A stretch of 64,000 nt of DNA from Nocardioides sambongensis (GCF_006494815.1 NZ_CP041091.1:2494501-2558500), one strand, 5' to 3'. Positions 41,061 to 50,826 are shown, numbered from the stretch's first letter. Numbers and translations are program-made. The notes: generated by a model from the letters alone, not told the origin.

Positions 41061-43424
41061 GTGGGCATTGCGAACAACATCCAGCGCGGCGCGCTTCCCA
41101 TCCCCGATCTGGCCTACACGGGCACGGTGACCTACGACGCGACCGACCCGGACACGTCGTTCCCGAAGATCGAGCGTCTGCTTCCGCCCGACGGCGCCCC
41201 GAACGTTCTCGTCGTCCTGATCGACGACGTCGGTTTCGGCGCATCGAGCGCCTTCGGCGGCCCGGTGCAGACCCCGAACTTCGAGCGGGTTGCCGCTGCG
41301 GGACTGAAGTACACCCGCTTCCACACCACCGCGCTGTGCTCGCCGACGCGCGCCGCCCTGCTCTCGGGGCGCAACCACCACACGGTCGGGATGGGCGGCA
41401 TCACCGAGATCGCGACCAGCGCCCCGGGCTACAGCTCGCTGCGACCCAACAGTTGCGCACCGCTGGCCGAGACGCTCAAGCTCAACGGCTACAGCACCGC
41501 ACAGTTCGGCAAGTGCCACGAGGTCCCGGTGTGGCAGGCCAGCTCTGTCGGACCGTTCGACGGCTGGCCGAGCCCCGGCAACGGCTTCGAGTACTTCTAC
41601 GGCTTCATCGGCGGTGAGACCAACCAGTGGTACCCGGCGATCTACGAGAACACGGTGCCGGTCGAGCCCTGGGGAACGCCCGAAGAGGGCTACCACTTCA
41701 TGGACGACATGACGGACAAGGCGATCGGCTGGACCCGCCAGCAGAAGAGCATCGCTCCCGACAAGCCGTTCTTCACCTACTTCGCCCCCGGCGCCACGCA
41801 CGCTCCGCACCACGTGCCGACCGAGTGGGCCGACAAGTACGCCGGTCAGTTCGACCAGGGGTGGGACGAGCTCCGCAAGGAGACTTTCGCCCGTCAGAAG
41901 GAGCTCGGGGTCATTCCGTCCGACGCTGTGCTCACCGAACGGAGCCCAGGCATCCCGGCTTGGGATGAGATGAGCGAGGCCCTGAAGCCGGCGCTGAGCC
42001 GCCAGATGGAGGTGTATGCCGGCTTCCTGGCCTACGCCGACCACCACGTCGGTCGGCTCCTCGACTCCATCGAGGAGCTCGGCGCTCTCGACAACACGCT
42101 GGTCTACGTGATCATCGGCGACAACGGCGCCAGCGCCGAGGGCTCGATGCACGGGACCACCAACGAGGGCTTCACGATCAACCACATGAACGAGATCGAG
42201 GACGAGGCGTACGTCGCGTCGCACATCGACGACCTCGGCACTCCCTCGTCGTACAACCACTACGCCGTGGGTTGGGCGCACGCGATGGACACGCCGTACC
42301 AGTGGACCAAGCAGGTCGCGTCGCACTGGGGTGGCACCCGCAACGGCACCATCGTCAGCTGGCCGGCGGGGATCGAGGCCAGGGGTGAGATCCGCAACCA
42401 GTTCGCGCACGTCATCGACGTGGCGCCGACCGTGCTCGAAGCGGCAGGCATCCCCGAGCCGACCACCGTCCACGGTGTCACCCAGCGCCCCTACGAGGGC
42501 ACGGCGATGAACTACTCGTTCAACGACGCGGCCGCCGACGAGCAGCACGTCACGCAGTACTTCGAGATGGTCGGGAACCGAGCGATCTACCACAAGGGCT
42601 GGACCGCGGTCGCCAAGCACAAGGACCCCTGGCTGGGCTCATCGCACGGCCTCGACGAAGACGTGTGGGAGCTCTACAACATCGAGGAGGACTGGACCCA
42701 GTCCCACGACCTCGCCGCCCAGGAACCGGAGCGGCTCGCGCACCTTCAACAGCTGTTCCTCATCCAGGCGGCCCGCTTCAACGTCCTGCCGCTGGACATC
42801 CGCACCGCCGAGCGCTTCAACCCCGACATGGCCGGCCGTCCCGCCCTGATCACCGCGGACACGCAGACGTTCTACCCGGGCATGCGGCGACTGAGCGAGA
42901 ACTCCACGATCAACATCAAGAACAAGTCGTGGACGGTCGCGGCATCGGCGGGGGTCCCGGACGGCGACCCGCTCTCCGGAGTGGTGATCGCCCAGGGCGG
43001 CGCGTATGGCGGCTGGAGCTTCTATGCGCACGAGGGCAGGCTGAAGTTCGCCTACAACCTGCTGGGCATCGACGTCGACATCGTCTCCTCCGACAGCCCC
43101 GTGCCGGCCGGGGAGCACGAGCTGCGAGCGCACTTCGCCTACGACGGCGGCGGCGTCGGGAAGGGCGGCATCGTGAGTCTCTTCGTCGACGACGACAAGA
43201 TCGGTGAGGGCCGCATCGACAAGACCATCCCGTTCCAGTTCACCTTCGACGAGACCGTCGATGTCGGTTGCGACCTCGCCTCACCGGTCTCGCCCGACTA
43301 CGGCCCGAAGGGCAACGAGTTCAGCGGTGAGCTGAAGAAGGTCCTCATCTCGCTCGGAGACGACGACCACAGCCACCTGATCGACCCGGAGCACCACTAC
43401 CAGGTCGCGATGCTCAAGCAGTAG
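41061..43424 (+). CDS. Type I arylsulfatase
   Basis: A 787-residue sulfatase that hydrolyses sulfate esters. The active-site Cys93 lies in CSPTRAALLSGR, the signature oxidised to formylglycine. The metal site is VVLIDDVGFG, and IIGDNGASAEG supplies further ligands. The C-terminal 200 residues form a beta-rich domain common in long actinobacterial sulfatases. No signal peptide is visible, so it should act in the cytoplasm, unless exported through a partner. GTG at 41061 with GAGGAG about 11 bases upstream. It lies 15 bases before a sulfate permease gene; no maturase gene is in the window. Confidence 0.92.
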   Translation: MGIANNIQRGALPIPDLAYTGTVTYDATDPDTSFPKIERLLPPDGAPNVLVVLIDDVGFGASSAFGGPVQTPNFERVAAAGLKYTRFHTTALCSPTRAALLSGRNHHTVGMGGITEIATSAPGYSSLRPNSCAPLAETLKLNGYSTAQFGKCHEVPVWQASSVGPFDGWPSPGNGFEYFYGFIGGETNQWYPAIYENTVPVEPWGTPEEGYHFMDDMTDKAIGWTRQQKSIAPDKPFFTYFAPGATHAPHHVPTEWADKYAGQFDQGWDELRKETFARQKELGVIPSDAVLTERSPGIPAWDEMSEALKPALSRQMEVYAGFLAYADHHVGRLLDSIEELGALDNTLVYVIIGDNGASAEGSMHGTTNEGFTINHMNEIEDEAYVASHIDDLGTPSSYNHYAVGWAHAMDTPYQWTKQVASHWGGTRNGTIVSWPAGIEARGEIRNQFAHVIDVAPTVLEAAGIPEPTTVHGVTQRPYEGTAMNYSFNDAAADEQHVTQYFEMVGNRAIYHKGWTAVAKHKDPWLGSSHGLDEDVWELYNIEEDWTQSHDLAAQEPERLAHLQQLFLIQAARFNVLPLDIRTAERFNPDMAGRPALITADTQTFYPGMRRLSENSTINIKNKSWTVAASAGVPDGDPLSGVVIAQGGAYGGWSFYAHEGRLKFAYNLLGIDVDIVSSDSPVPAGEHELRAHFAYDGGGVGKGGIVSLFVDDDKIGEGRIDKTIPFQFTFDETVDVGCDLASPVSPDYGPKGNEFSGELKKVLISLGDDDHSHLIDPEHHYQVAMLKQ

Positions 43425-43439
43425 GAGCGGGATCTCCCT

Positions 43440-45128
43440 GTGCCGACGTGGTTGTGTCCGACGCTGACGCCGTACCGTCGTGAGTGGCTGAAGTACGACG
43501 TCGTGGCGGGTGTCGCAGCTGGCACCGTGGTGGTGCCGCAGGCGATGGCCTACGCGTCGATCGCCGGCCTGCCGGTCGAGGTCGGCCTCTACACGTGCAT
43601 GCTTCCGGTCCTCGTCTACGCCCTGCTCGGTGGTTCGCGGACGCTGAGTCTCTCGACGACCTCGACGATCGCGATCCTGACGGCGACCACCCTCGGTGGG
43701 CTGTCCCCCGGACGGACGCTCGACGACACGATGAGGGCGGCCTTCACGCTGACTCTGCTGGTCGGGGCAGCACTGTTGTTGATGCGGCTGTTCCGCCTCG
43801 GCTCGCTGGTCGAGCAGATCAGTCCGGCCACGATGACCGGGGTGAAGACCGGTGTGGGACTGACGGTTGCGGTGACCCAGCTGCCGACGCTCCTGGGCGT
43901 CTCCGGCGACTCCGACGGCGATGGGTTCCTGGGCGCGCTCGGCGACACTCTCTCGAAGCTCGGAGACGTCAGCCTCGTCACCGCGGTGGTGTCCGCGGCC
44001 GCCATCACGGCACTCCTGGTCCTGCGTCGTGTCGCCCCGCGACTCCCAGCTCCGCTCATCGTGGTGGGAGCGGGTATCGGTCTCGTCGCACTGACCGGGG
44101 TGGAAGACAGGGGGTTGGCGCTGATCGACCCTGTGCCGAGCGGTCTCCCCACACCGACCCTGCCGCTCTGGCATGACGTCACCACGCTCATGCCGGCCGC
44201 CGTTGCGATCGCCCTGATGGCCTTCATGGAGACCGTGCTCGTCGCTCGCGCACAGCGTCAGCGTTCCGAACCGCCCATCGACGCCGACCAGGAGCTTCTC
44301 GCCAACGGCATCGCCGCCCTCGCCGGTGGACTCTCGCAATGCCTTCCGCCGGCCGGCGGATTCTCGCAGAGCGCGGTCAACCAGCGCTCCGGCGCACGCA
44401 CCCAGGTCGCCGGTGCAACAACGGCCGTGCTCGCCGTCCTGGTTGCCCTCTTGCTGGCACCGATCCTCGACGACCTGCCCCAGGCGATCCTCGCTGCGAT
44501 GGTCATGGTCGCAGTCCTGGGACTGATCACCCCGTCGGAGTTCGTGCGACTGCTCCGCGTGGACAGGGCAGAGTTCTGGGTCGCAGTCGTGACCGCGGTG
44601 ATCGGCCTGACCGCCGGCCTGCTCCTCGCTGTCGCAGTCGGCGTACTGCTGACGCTCGTCCTGGTGCTTCGAGCCTTCAGCGAGAGCCGGGTGCGGCCGC
44701 TCTACCCGCGCACCGGCGGCGGGTGGTCGACCAACCCACCCGAGATCATCGACGACCACGAGGCGATGGATGATCTCGTCCTGCTCCACTTGGACGGCTC
44801 GCTCTACACCGGCAGCGCGCGCCCCACCCAGGACGCCGTCCTCGCGGCCGCCTTCACCGAACCGCGCCCACGCGCCCTGATTCTCGAGTGCTCCGCGGCG
44901 CGGCGCACCTCCATACCCTTCCTCGACGTCCTGGAAGGACTCGACGCAGACCTCGGCCAGGAAGGAATCACAATGTTCGTCACCTCCATGCCCCACTCGG
45001 CGCTCGAGGTCGCGCGACGCTCAGAGTGGTTCGCCGACTTCGAGGCACGCGGTCACGTGCTCGCCACCGTGGACGGCGCCATCGCAGCCGCCGACGCCGC
45101 GTCGCCGAGCGGCTCACCTCCTCAATAG
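43440..45128 (+). CDS. SulP family anion (sulfate) permease with STAS domain
   Basis: A 562-residue membrane transporter with about 10-14 helices. The SulP signature is in the N-terminal part (AGVAAGTVVVPQAMAYASIAGLP, GLYTCMLPVLVYALLGGSR). A cytoplasmic STAS domain at the C-terminus (LVLLHLDGSLYTGSARP, LILECSAARRTSIPFLDVL) follows. The gene begins 15 bases after the arylsulfatase stop, so the pair likely forms an operon handling sulfate released from sulfate esters. Direction of transport is not evident. Confidence 0.92.
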   Translation: MPTWLCPTLTPYRREWLKYDVVAGVAAGTVVVPQAMAYASIAGLPVEVGLYTCMLPVLVYALLGGSRTLSLSTTSTIAILTATTLGGLSPGRTLDDTMRAAFTLTLLVGAALLLMRLFRLGSLVEQISPATMTGVKTGVGLTVAVTQLPTLLGVSGDSDGDGFLGALGDTLSKLGDVSLVTAVVSAAAITALLVLRRVAPRLPAPLIVVGAGIGLVALTGVEDRGLALIDPVPSGLPTPTLPLWHDVTTLMPAAVAIALMAFMETVLVARAQRQRSEPPIDADQELLANGIAALAGGLSQCLPPAGGFSQSAVNQRSGARTQVAGATTAVLAVLVALLLAPILDDLPQAILAAMVMVAVLGLITPSEFVRLLRVDRAEFWVAVVTAVIGLTAGLLLAVAVGVLLTLVLVLRAFSESRVRPLYPRTGGGWSTNPPEIIDDHEAMDDLVLLHLDGSLYTGSARPTQDAVLAAAFTEPRPRALILECSAARRTSIPFLDVLEGLDADLGQEGITMFVTSMPHSALEVARRSEWFADFEARGHVLATVDGAIAAADAASPSGSPPQ

Positions 45129-45335
45129 ACCCACCGCGCGACACTGCTGGCCTGGGCCTTCATTCGCAGATCGGCGCCCCACCACCTCGCCGCGGCGCAC
45201 AACGCGGGCCATCGAACCAGCCGGTTGCAGAGACTGACGTCATGAAGATCGAGCGCATCGTGCCGAGCTGTCCAGGATGTCGCGAATGACCTCTGGGTTG
45301 ACTCGGAAGTACTCGTGGACAACTGTCGTCGCGAG
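45129..45335 (-). pseudogene. C-terminal remnant of a HEPN-like protein, with uncoded flank
   Basis: Between about 45335 and 45240, reading minus, a frame encodes TTVVHEYFRVNPEVIRDILD and then stops. This resembles the end of DUF86/HepT-type HEPN toxins (the RxxxxH helix and following). No N-terminal part is present. The rest of the gap after the SulP gene shows nothing recognisable. It fits with the nucleotidyltransferase-like remnant near 51.2 kb as a broken HEPN/MNT pair, but the identification rests on a short stretch. Confidence 0.35.
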
Positions 45336-45381
45336 CATCAGCGGTCGGCGCGGTCATGACGACCAGTGTCGTGAGAAGTCG

Positions 45382-45447
45382 GGGCAGTCCCGCCCGTGAT
45401 GCTCCGACCTGCGCAGACGCAACGATTCACACGTCGAAGCGGAACGA
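45382..45447 (+). repeat. Boundary repeat A (resembles the ychF 3' end and repeat B)
   Basis: Positions 45382-45405 are identical over 24 bases to 51404-51427. Positions 45407-45447 match 51536-51576 at 38 of 41. The part around 45406-45445 also matches the 3' end of ychF (53207-53246) at about 30 of 40 positions, including ACGT(C/T)GAAGCGGAAC. All copies run in the same direction. Interpreted as an old insertion boundary. Confidence 0.65.
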
Positions 45448-45694
45448 TCACGCAGGGTATCGGTGGTTGTTGGCCAACGCCGGTGGCAGATGGAACCGCT
45501 TGAGCAGCATCCGACGGTAGGGCTCGAACAAGAAGGCGCCCGACTCGGGGAACATCCCGATGCGCTCGATCTGTTTCGTCGAGTCGCACTTCGAATCTGC
45601 CGGGCAGCGCCGGATCGAACTGTTCGTAGTGGTCGTAGATGGCCGCGATGTCATCTTCCACCGCAGGGTGGAAGACCAGAGAGCGGCGGATCAC
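45448..45694 (-). pseudogene. RelE/ParE-type toxin remnant
   Basis: The frame opening at 45694 (MIRRSLVFHPAVEDDIAAIY) has the ParE/RelE pattern up to RFEVRLDET. The next expected segment, ERIGMFPESGAFLFEPYRRMLLKRF, is in another frame. Joining them needs removal of one base in the AAA near 45580, unlike the C/G-run gaps elsewhere. The normal C-terminal strand (AVFHARRDPRRW-like) is missing: the gene runs into boundary repeat A and stops. It overlaps the antitoxin gene by four bases. Probably inactive. Confidence 0.55.
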
Positions 45695-45912
45695 GCCCTA
45701 CGCGCAGCCAGTCGAGCCTTGAGTTCGTCCCAGGTCAGCCCGATCGATGGGTCCGCCCGCAGCTCGGCCGCCCGCGACCGGATCATCGTCCTCTGCTCCT
45801 CGGTGACCTCGATGGGCACCGACTCCACCGTGCTCTCGATGTACGCCACGAGCTCCAAGCGCTCATCGAGGCTCATGGCCTCGATGGCTGACTGCAGAGC
45901 GGGGTTCACCAT
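45691..45912 (-). CDS. Addiction-module antitoxin-like small protein
   Basis: A 73-residue acidic protein (SAIEAMSLDERLELVAYIES, then EQRTMIRSRAAELRADPSIG and TWDELKARL). This matches the putative addiction-module component family that accompanies ParE/RelE toxins. ATG at 45912; the longer open frame upstream is not needed. It overlaps the broken toxin gene by four bases, as in functional pairs. With the toxin truncated it is probably a leftover antitoxin. Confidence 0.65.
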   Translation of the reverse strand: MVNPALQSAIEAMSLDERLELVAYIESTVESVPIEVTEEQRTMIRSRAAELRADPSIGLTWDELKARLAARRA

Positions 45913-46072
45913 GGATTCAGGGTACCCGGCAACTGCGACATCATCGCCGCCATCGGCCCCAGGCCATGCAATCACTGCCTGCTCCGCTTCGTCGATTCTC
46001 GCCCAGCCGCCGACGAGGGCCCTGCACACTTGTCCAGCACTGGGTAGTAGCGACGCATACGGGGGTGAACGG

Positions 46073-49000
46073 ATGGGGCTCAAGGATCGACTGGCGCCGG
46101 CTCTCGAGGCTGGTGACGTGGTCGCGGGCTGGGAAGTCCTTCACGATCTGCACGGGCACGAGCGTCGCGAGGCGAAGGCTGCGTACGAGCCGCCTGAGCC
46201 GTGGGCGGACTTCATGGACGACTCCACCTTCGGGTACGACCAGCCGGCGCCAGGCCAACCGCACGACAATGACGCGTATGAGGCTGCATTGAAGCGCCGC
46301 TACCGGGCGCACTTGATCCTCGCGCTCGCCGCAGTCGAACTGTGTGGACCGGTGACGGCAGCGCAGCGCGTGCAAGCCGAGTGGTGGGGTCTGGCCGACG
46401 ACCACAGCGAACTCATCTATGCCCTATGGGAGAAGGACCGTGCGTGGGCCCAGGCCTTCGTCGACGAGGCGTCGAAGAGTGGCGGGTCGGGCGAGATGAT
46501 CCGTTCGGTCGTGGCGCATCACGGCTTTGCCTGCCCGTCTGGCGAGGCGTTCCTCGAGGTGTGGACCGTCGGCGCACCGATCACGTTCCACGGCTGCTGG
46601 CCGAAGGCCGTACCTGATGCCGACGAGTGGCTCCACGCGGACCCTCTGCTTCCCGACCTCGCCTACCACCTGCTGAACTCGGACCACTGCGGCAGCTGGG
46701 GGTGGTTACCTGAGGTGTTGTGCCGTGGGGTGGAGCTCGACGTGCTCGACCGCTCCCGGTTGCTCGAGGTCGTTCTCACCGCGCTTACGACCCAGCATCG
46801 CCCGTCGGCTCAGGCCGTGATGGCCGAGACGCTCCAGGTTCTGCGCGTGCGTGTCGAGGAGGTGCCGGGCGGGTTCGACTACATGATGGGCGTGCTAGCG
46901 ACGACCAAGTCCTCCGTGCTGAAGCTCCTGCTCCCGCTGGCGCTGGAGATGGTGTCTGGTCAGGACGATCTGCGCGACCTGACGATGCTGGTGGCCGGTC
47001 GCGAGAAGGTGCACAAGACGAGGCTGCTGAAAGCGCTCGAGGACGCGGGGCTGGAGGCAAGGGTCGGCGGTGGGGGCGTGGTTGAGGCGTTGGAGCTGCT
47101 CGCTGCCGACGACGACATCCGCTTCGTCGCGGCGGTCGTGCGGTCGCTCGAGAGACACGGTGCAGCCCCACCGTCGCAGCCCGTCGTCGACGAACCTCTC
47201 GGACTCTGGGGCCTGCGGCCGCGACCGATTGCGCCCGACAAGCCGTGGCCGGATTGGCTCGACCTCACCATCACCTGGGGCGATGCACTCGCCAAGGGGT
47301 CCAACGAGCACCCGGTCGAACTGCAGCGGGCCACATTCAACCTACTGACCGCGATGGCCGCCGACCAGGATTGGCGTGCCCCGCTGCTCACCACCCTGCA
47401 GATGCGCGTGACAGATGGGCAGCTGAACGTGGCCCGCACAGCCGACGCCTTCGCCGACGTGTTCCTCGCCGGCGGACTCCGCGATGCCTACCCGGTCGCG
47501 CTGGCCGTCGCGGACACCGGAGCAGGTGTCGGACGCAAGCCGGCGCGGCTTCACCTGTTGTTGCGGATGCTGGCGCGGTACGCCGCCGAGATCCCGCCCG
47601 AAGCGGCGATCGCGCTGCCGTCGAATATCGCGGAACTGGCCCTATCCAACGGCCGCACGAGCGCGCAGGAGGAAGCGCGGCGACTCGGTGCCGCCCTCGC
47701 GCACGCCGAGGACGCCGGCGCCTGGCTGTCCGACCTCCGTGCGGATCGGGGGTCGACAGGGCCTCGGAAAGCCCGTGGGCTCTGGACCGACCCGGTCCTG
47801 CGACCCCTGCCTGGAGGGGTCCGCCTTGCGGACGATCGCGGCAATCGGGCTCGCGACCTCGCGCACCTGCGAACAGTGGTCGCCGACCCGAGCTTTGTAC
47901 CCGCCGCCACCCACGTGCAGTGCTTCTCCGAGGCGTGGGTCACGGCACAGCGTGCATACTTCGTCCCGGTGCCGGCCCCGGTAGACGAGCTCCTGCAGCT
48001 TGCGGTGATCACGGCTGCTGCGTCCCACGGCTCCGACGCCGTGCGCCGCGAGATGCGCCGACCGGTGACCAAGGCAGCCGGCCAAGACTTCCCACACGAG
48101 TTCAATGGCGGCCGCAGGGCTGTCCAAGAGTGGGCCAATTCCGACTTCACGATCGACGACTATTGGCGGACGGCGTTGCGCTCAGTTCCCGCGTGGACCG
48201 TCGTGAGGCAGTTCCCTCACCAGGACCGCGAGCAGCGCCATCATGTCGAGGTGTGGGGCCGCAGCGTCCGTCACCAGGACTTCGACATCGCCCGCGACGA
48301 CCACGACGTCCTCCGCCAGGTGCCGCGGGTCGCCGAACTGCTGGCCGCGGACTCGCCGCTCGGCCGACCCACCGGCAACCCGCGGGTTGATGCCCAGCCC
48401 CTGATCGCTGTGTTTGCGGCGCCGGGCGAGTTGGAGGCGATTGCCCGGTTCAGACTGCTCGAGGGACTCTTGAACGTCGAGCACAACGACGTCGTCCTCG
48501 CCGCGCCGACCTGGGCCGACTTCACCCTCGACTTCGACGACCTGCTCGGCCGCCTCGTCGCGTGCGAGGGCCGCGCCGTCGGGCCCCTCGATCTGATCCA
48601 GGCATTGCACCGGCTGCGCCCGGTGGACCCGGCGCGGCTGACCGAGCTCGACGGGCTCGACGTCCGGACGACGCCAGAGCTCACCTCTCCTGACGGCGAT
48701 GAGTCGTGGGACGCGGTCGAACTCGTCCGATCCTGGGTATCGAGCGGAGGCCTCCCGCCTGTCAACGCGGTCGCCGTCGACGGCAAGTGGACATCCACGG
48801 CAACGGCGCCCGTGCCGTTCACGATGTGCCGGGTGCTCGAACGCTTCTCCTCGATCGAAGAGGATCACTACGTCACCGCAGCGGACCTGGCGCGCGTCTT
48901 CCCCACCTGGGCCGATCGAGCTGTGAGGAAGGCGTTCGTCCAAGGGAGCCGCCAAGGCACGACAACGGCCGACTTCCCGGCCCACGCGACCGGAAGCTTC

Positions 49001-49447
49001 GGCGTGCCGCTGCACGACCTTTTCCTGCACGACCTCACCCGCGCCACCGTCGGCGCGGACCGCAACGCCGACAGGCTCCTCGGAGCTCGCTGCGCCCTCG
49101 GGCACCAACGGTTCGATGCCGCACTGTTCGCGGAAGCGGGCCTACAGCGACATCGGGCAGGCACCCTCGACCTACCTCACCTCCTCGAAACCACCCAGGC
49201 GCTCGGTGAGCAGCGACTGGTCAAGCAGTTGTGGCCACTGCTCACGGCCCTGGCATCGAGCCTCGCTTCCGAAGCCAAGCGGCCGCCGGCGCTGGCCGGC
49301 ATGTTCCGTCAATTGTCGGGGTGGGTCGTCGAGATCCCCGTGCGAGTCGAGCTACCGGACGGGATCCGCAACCTCGCCGCCGCCCGCGGGTCCACCAAAG
49401 CCCACGAGGCGGCCCGGACGTTGGTTGCGGCAGTGGAGCAGGCGTGA
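46073..49447 (+). CDS. Very large uncharacterised protein, partner of a SWIM-domain protein (DUF6493-like)
   Basis: A 1124-residue soluble protein with no signal peptide or membrane helix. From memory it resembles DUF6493-type proteins that lie next to SWIM zinc-finger genes; this could not be checked. The first 500 residues look helical and repeat-like (MAETLQVLRVRVEEVPGGF, LLKALEDAGLEARV). Later segments are mixed (TALRSVPAWTVVRQFPHQD, FRLLEGLLNVEHNDVVLAAP). No nuclease, kinase or ATPase motif was seen. ATG at 46073 follows GGGGGTGA. It overlaps the next gene by four bases (GTGA), so the two products probably work together. Codon use is more relaxed than in core genes, fitting an island. 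Confidence 0.7.
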   Translation: MGLKDRLAPALEAGDVVAGWEVLHDLHGHERREAKAAYEPPEPWADFMDDSTFGYDQPAPGQPHDNDAYEAALKRRYRAHLILALAAVELCGPVTAAQRVQAEWWGLADDHSELIYALWEKDRAWAQAFVDEASKSGGSGEMIRSVVAHHGFACPSGEAFLEVWTVGAPITFHGCWPKAVPDADEWLHADPLLPDLAYHLLNSDHCGSWGWLPEVLCRGVELDVLDRSRLLEVVLTALTTQHRPSAQAVMAETLQVLRVRVEEVPGGFDYMMGVLATTKSSVLKLLLPLALEMVSGQDDLRDLTMLVAGREKVHKTRLLKALEDAGLEARVGGGGVVEALELLAADDDIRFVAAVVRSLERHGAAPPSQPVVDEPLGLWGLRPRPIAPDKPWPDWLDLTITWGDALAKGSNEHPVELQRATFNLLTAMAADQDWRAPLLTTLQMRVTDGQLNVARTADAFADVFLAGGLRDAYPVALAVADTGAGVGRKPARLHLLLRMLARYAAEIPPEAAIALPSNIAELALSNGRTSAQEEARRLGAALAHAEDAGAWLSDLRADRGSTGPRKARGLWTDPVLRPLPGGVRLADDRGNRARDLAHLRTVVADPSFVPAATHVQCFSEAWVTAQRAYFVPVPAPVDELLQLAVITAAASHGSDAVRREMRRPVTKAAGQDFPHEFNGGRRAVQEWANSDFTIDDYWRTALRSVPAWTVVRQFPHQDREQRHHVEVWGRSVRHQDFDIARDDHDVLRQVPRVAELLAADSPLGRPTGNPRVDAQPLIAVFAAPGELEAIARFRLLEGLLNVEHNDVVLAAPTWADFTLDFDDLLGRLVACEGRAVGPLDLIQALHRLRPVDPARLTELDGLDVRTTPELTSPDGDESWDAVELVRSWVSSGGLPPVNAVAVDGKWTSTATAPVPFTMCRVLERFSSIEEDHYVTAADLARVFPTWADRAVRKAFVQGSRQGTTTADFPAHATGSFGVPLHDLFLHDLTRATVGADRNADRLLGARCALGHQRFDAALFAEAGLQRHRAGTLDLPHLLETTQALGEQRLVKQLWPLLTALASSLASEAKRPPALAGMFRQLSGWVVEIPVRVELPDGIRNLAAARGSTKAHEAARTLVAAVEQA

Positions 49448-50826
49448 GCGGCGGCTACACGACTGCCTCGACACTGAGGGAGCACGCGGGGACGTCCAGG
49501 CTTGCACTCGCCACCGCGCTCGGGGTCACCCCCGACGGAGTGGTCAACAATCCGATGTTCTTCAGCGGCTTCCCAGACCGTCCCGACGTCCTCGCCGCCG
49601 GCCTGCTCGCCGTCGCCGACGTCGCCGGATCGCGCTACGCCGACGTCGGCCTCTCCCAGCGAGTCGCCAGTCTCGATCCCGTCGTCACCGCCGGCGGCGA
49701 CATCCTCCGCTTCGAGTCGTTCTCAACCTGCAACGGCGTCCACGCACGACTCGACGTCCTCGCAGAAGGGCTCGCTACCAGCACCGTCGGGTTCGGCACC
49801 ACCAACGTGGACATCAACCCGCCATTGCGCGCGGCACTGGCACGGACGTCACGCACCGAGGCGCTGCACCTCAGCGTCGGGCACGGTGGCCTCACCGCGT
49901 CGACACCTGGGGCCAGCCATGTCGAGCGAAAGGTCTCCCTGCCCGACCGGTGGGTTCGAGGACTCGCCGAGGTCCCCACGATCAGCGCCTCGATGTCGCA
50001 CCGCGGCACCGTACGCGGACCCGCCATCCGCAAGCTGCTCGGCGCCCTCCCACGCGTCGCCCCACCAGGCCCTTTCCTCCACCTCGTGCCGGCGCCAGGT
50101 TCTTGGCGTATCGCCACCCATGGGTCCGAACGCTCCATCCCACTGCCCGGCGCCACCCGGCTTCGCGGCTCCGAACGAGTGACGCGGTATGCACGACAGC
50201 TCGACGTCTACTCCTCCCCGACCGGCACCACTGCATGGGTCTTCGAGCTCCCCAGCAGCCGGCTGACATTGGTCCTGAGCCCCGAGCCGTACCGGGCGTT
50301 CTCCGGCGAGGGCGGGCTCCTCATGTGGCTCAAGGACCCGTCCGCCGAGACCTGCGGCCTCGAACTCCTGCCTCACCTCGGCTGGGGACACATCATCGAC
50401 CCTGGCCGGCTCGCCGACGTCAGCGGAATGAGTCCGTCCGAGGTCACGACCAGCCTCGCATGGCTCGCCGCGTCCGGACGTCTCGGCTACGACCTCAGCG
50501 CGAACGCCTGGTTCCACCGCGCATTGCCCGTCGACGTAGCCGCAGTGCTCCGGCGCAACCCGCGACTGCTCTCCGCGCAGCGGCTGCTCGAGCAGGACAA
50601 GGTCAGCCAGATCGAGCCGGGAACGTGGCTCGTGGCTCGTAGTAGCAATGCCACCTATCAGGTCCGCGCCGACCGAGCGGCTGGCAAGCCCAGCGAGGCA
50701 CTCGAGTTCAGCCGGCCCACGTTGGTCTGTCGGTGTCCCTGGGAGGAGAAGCACCACGGGACACGAGGCCCGTGCAAGCACGTGCTGGCTGTCGCGATGA
50801 GTCTGCGCGGCGTAGCCGCTGAGTAG
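49444..50826 (+). CDS. SWIM zinc-finger protein
   Basis: A 460-residue protein ending in a SWIM zinc finger. Two Cys in VCRCPWEE, then CKH in GPCKHVLAVAMSL, give the CxC...CxH signature, usually nucleic-acid or protein binding. The remaining 400 residues have no known domain, with segments such as ILRFESFSTCNGVHARLDVL and GLELLPHLGWGHIIDPGRL, and a possible winged-helix (SPSEVTTSLAWLAASGRLGYD). GTG start overlaps the 1124-residue gene (GTGA). The pair stands alone, without the MoxR ATPase or vWA genes that often accompany SWIM proteins. Function unknown. Confidence 0.75.
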   Translation: MSGGYTTASTLREHAGTSRLALATALGVTPDGVVNNPMFFSGFPDRPDVLAAGLLAVADVAGSRYADVGLSQRVASLDPVVTAGGDILRFESFSTCNGVHARLDVLAEGLATSTVGFGTTNVDINPPLRAALARTSRTEALHLSVGHGGLTASTPGASHVERKVSLPDRWVRGLAEVPTISASMSHRGTVRGPAIRKLLGALPRVAPPGPFLHLVPAPGSWRIATHGSERSIPLPGATRLRGSERVTRYARQLDVYSSPTGTTAWVFELPSSRLTLVLSPEPYRAFSGEGGLLMWLKDPSAETCGLELLPHLGWGHIIDPGRLADVSGMSPSEVTTSLAWLAASGRLGYDLSANAWFHRALPVDVAAVLRRNPRLLSAQRLLEQDKVSQIEPGTWLVARSSNATYQVRADRAAGKPSEALEFSRPTLVCRCPWEEKHHGTRGPCKHVLAVAMSLRGVAAE

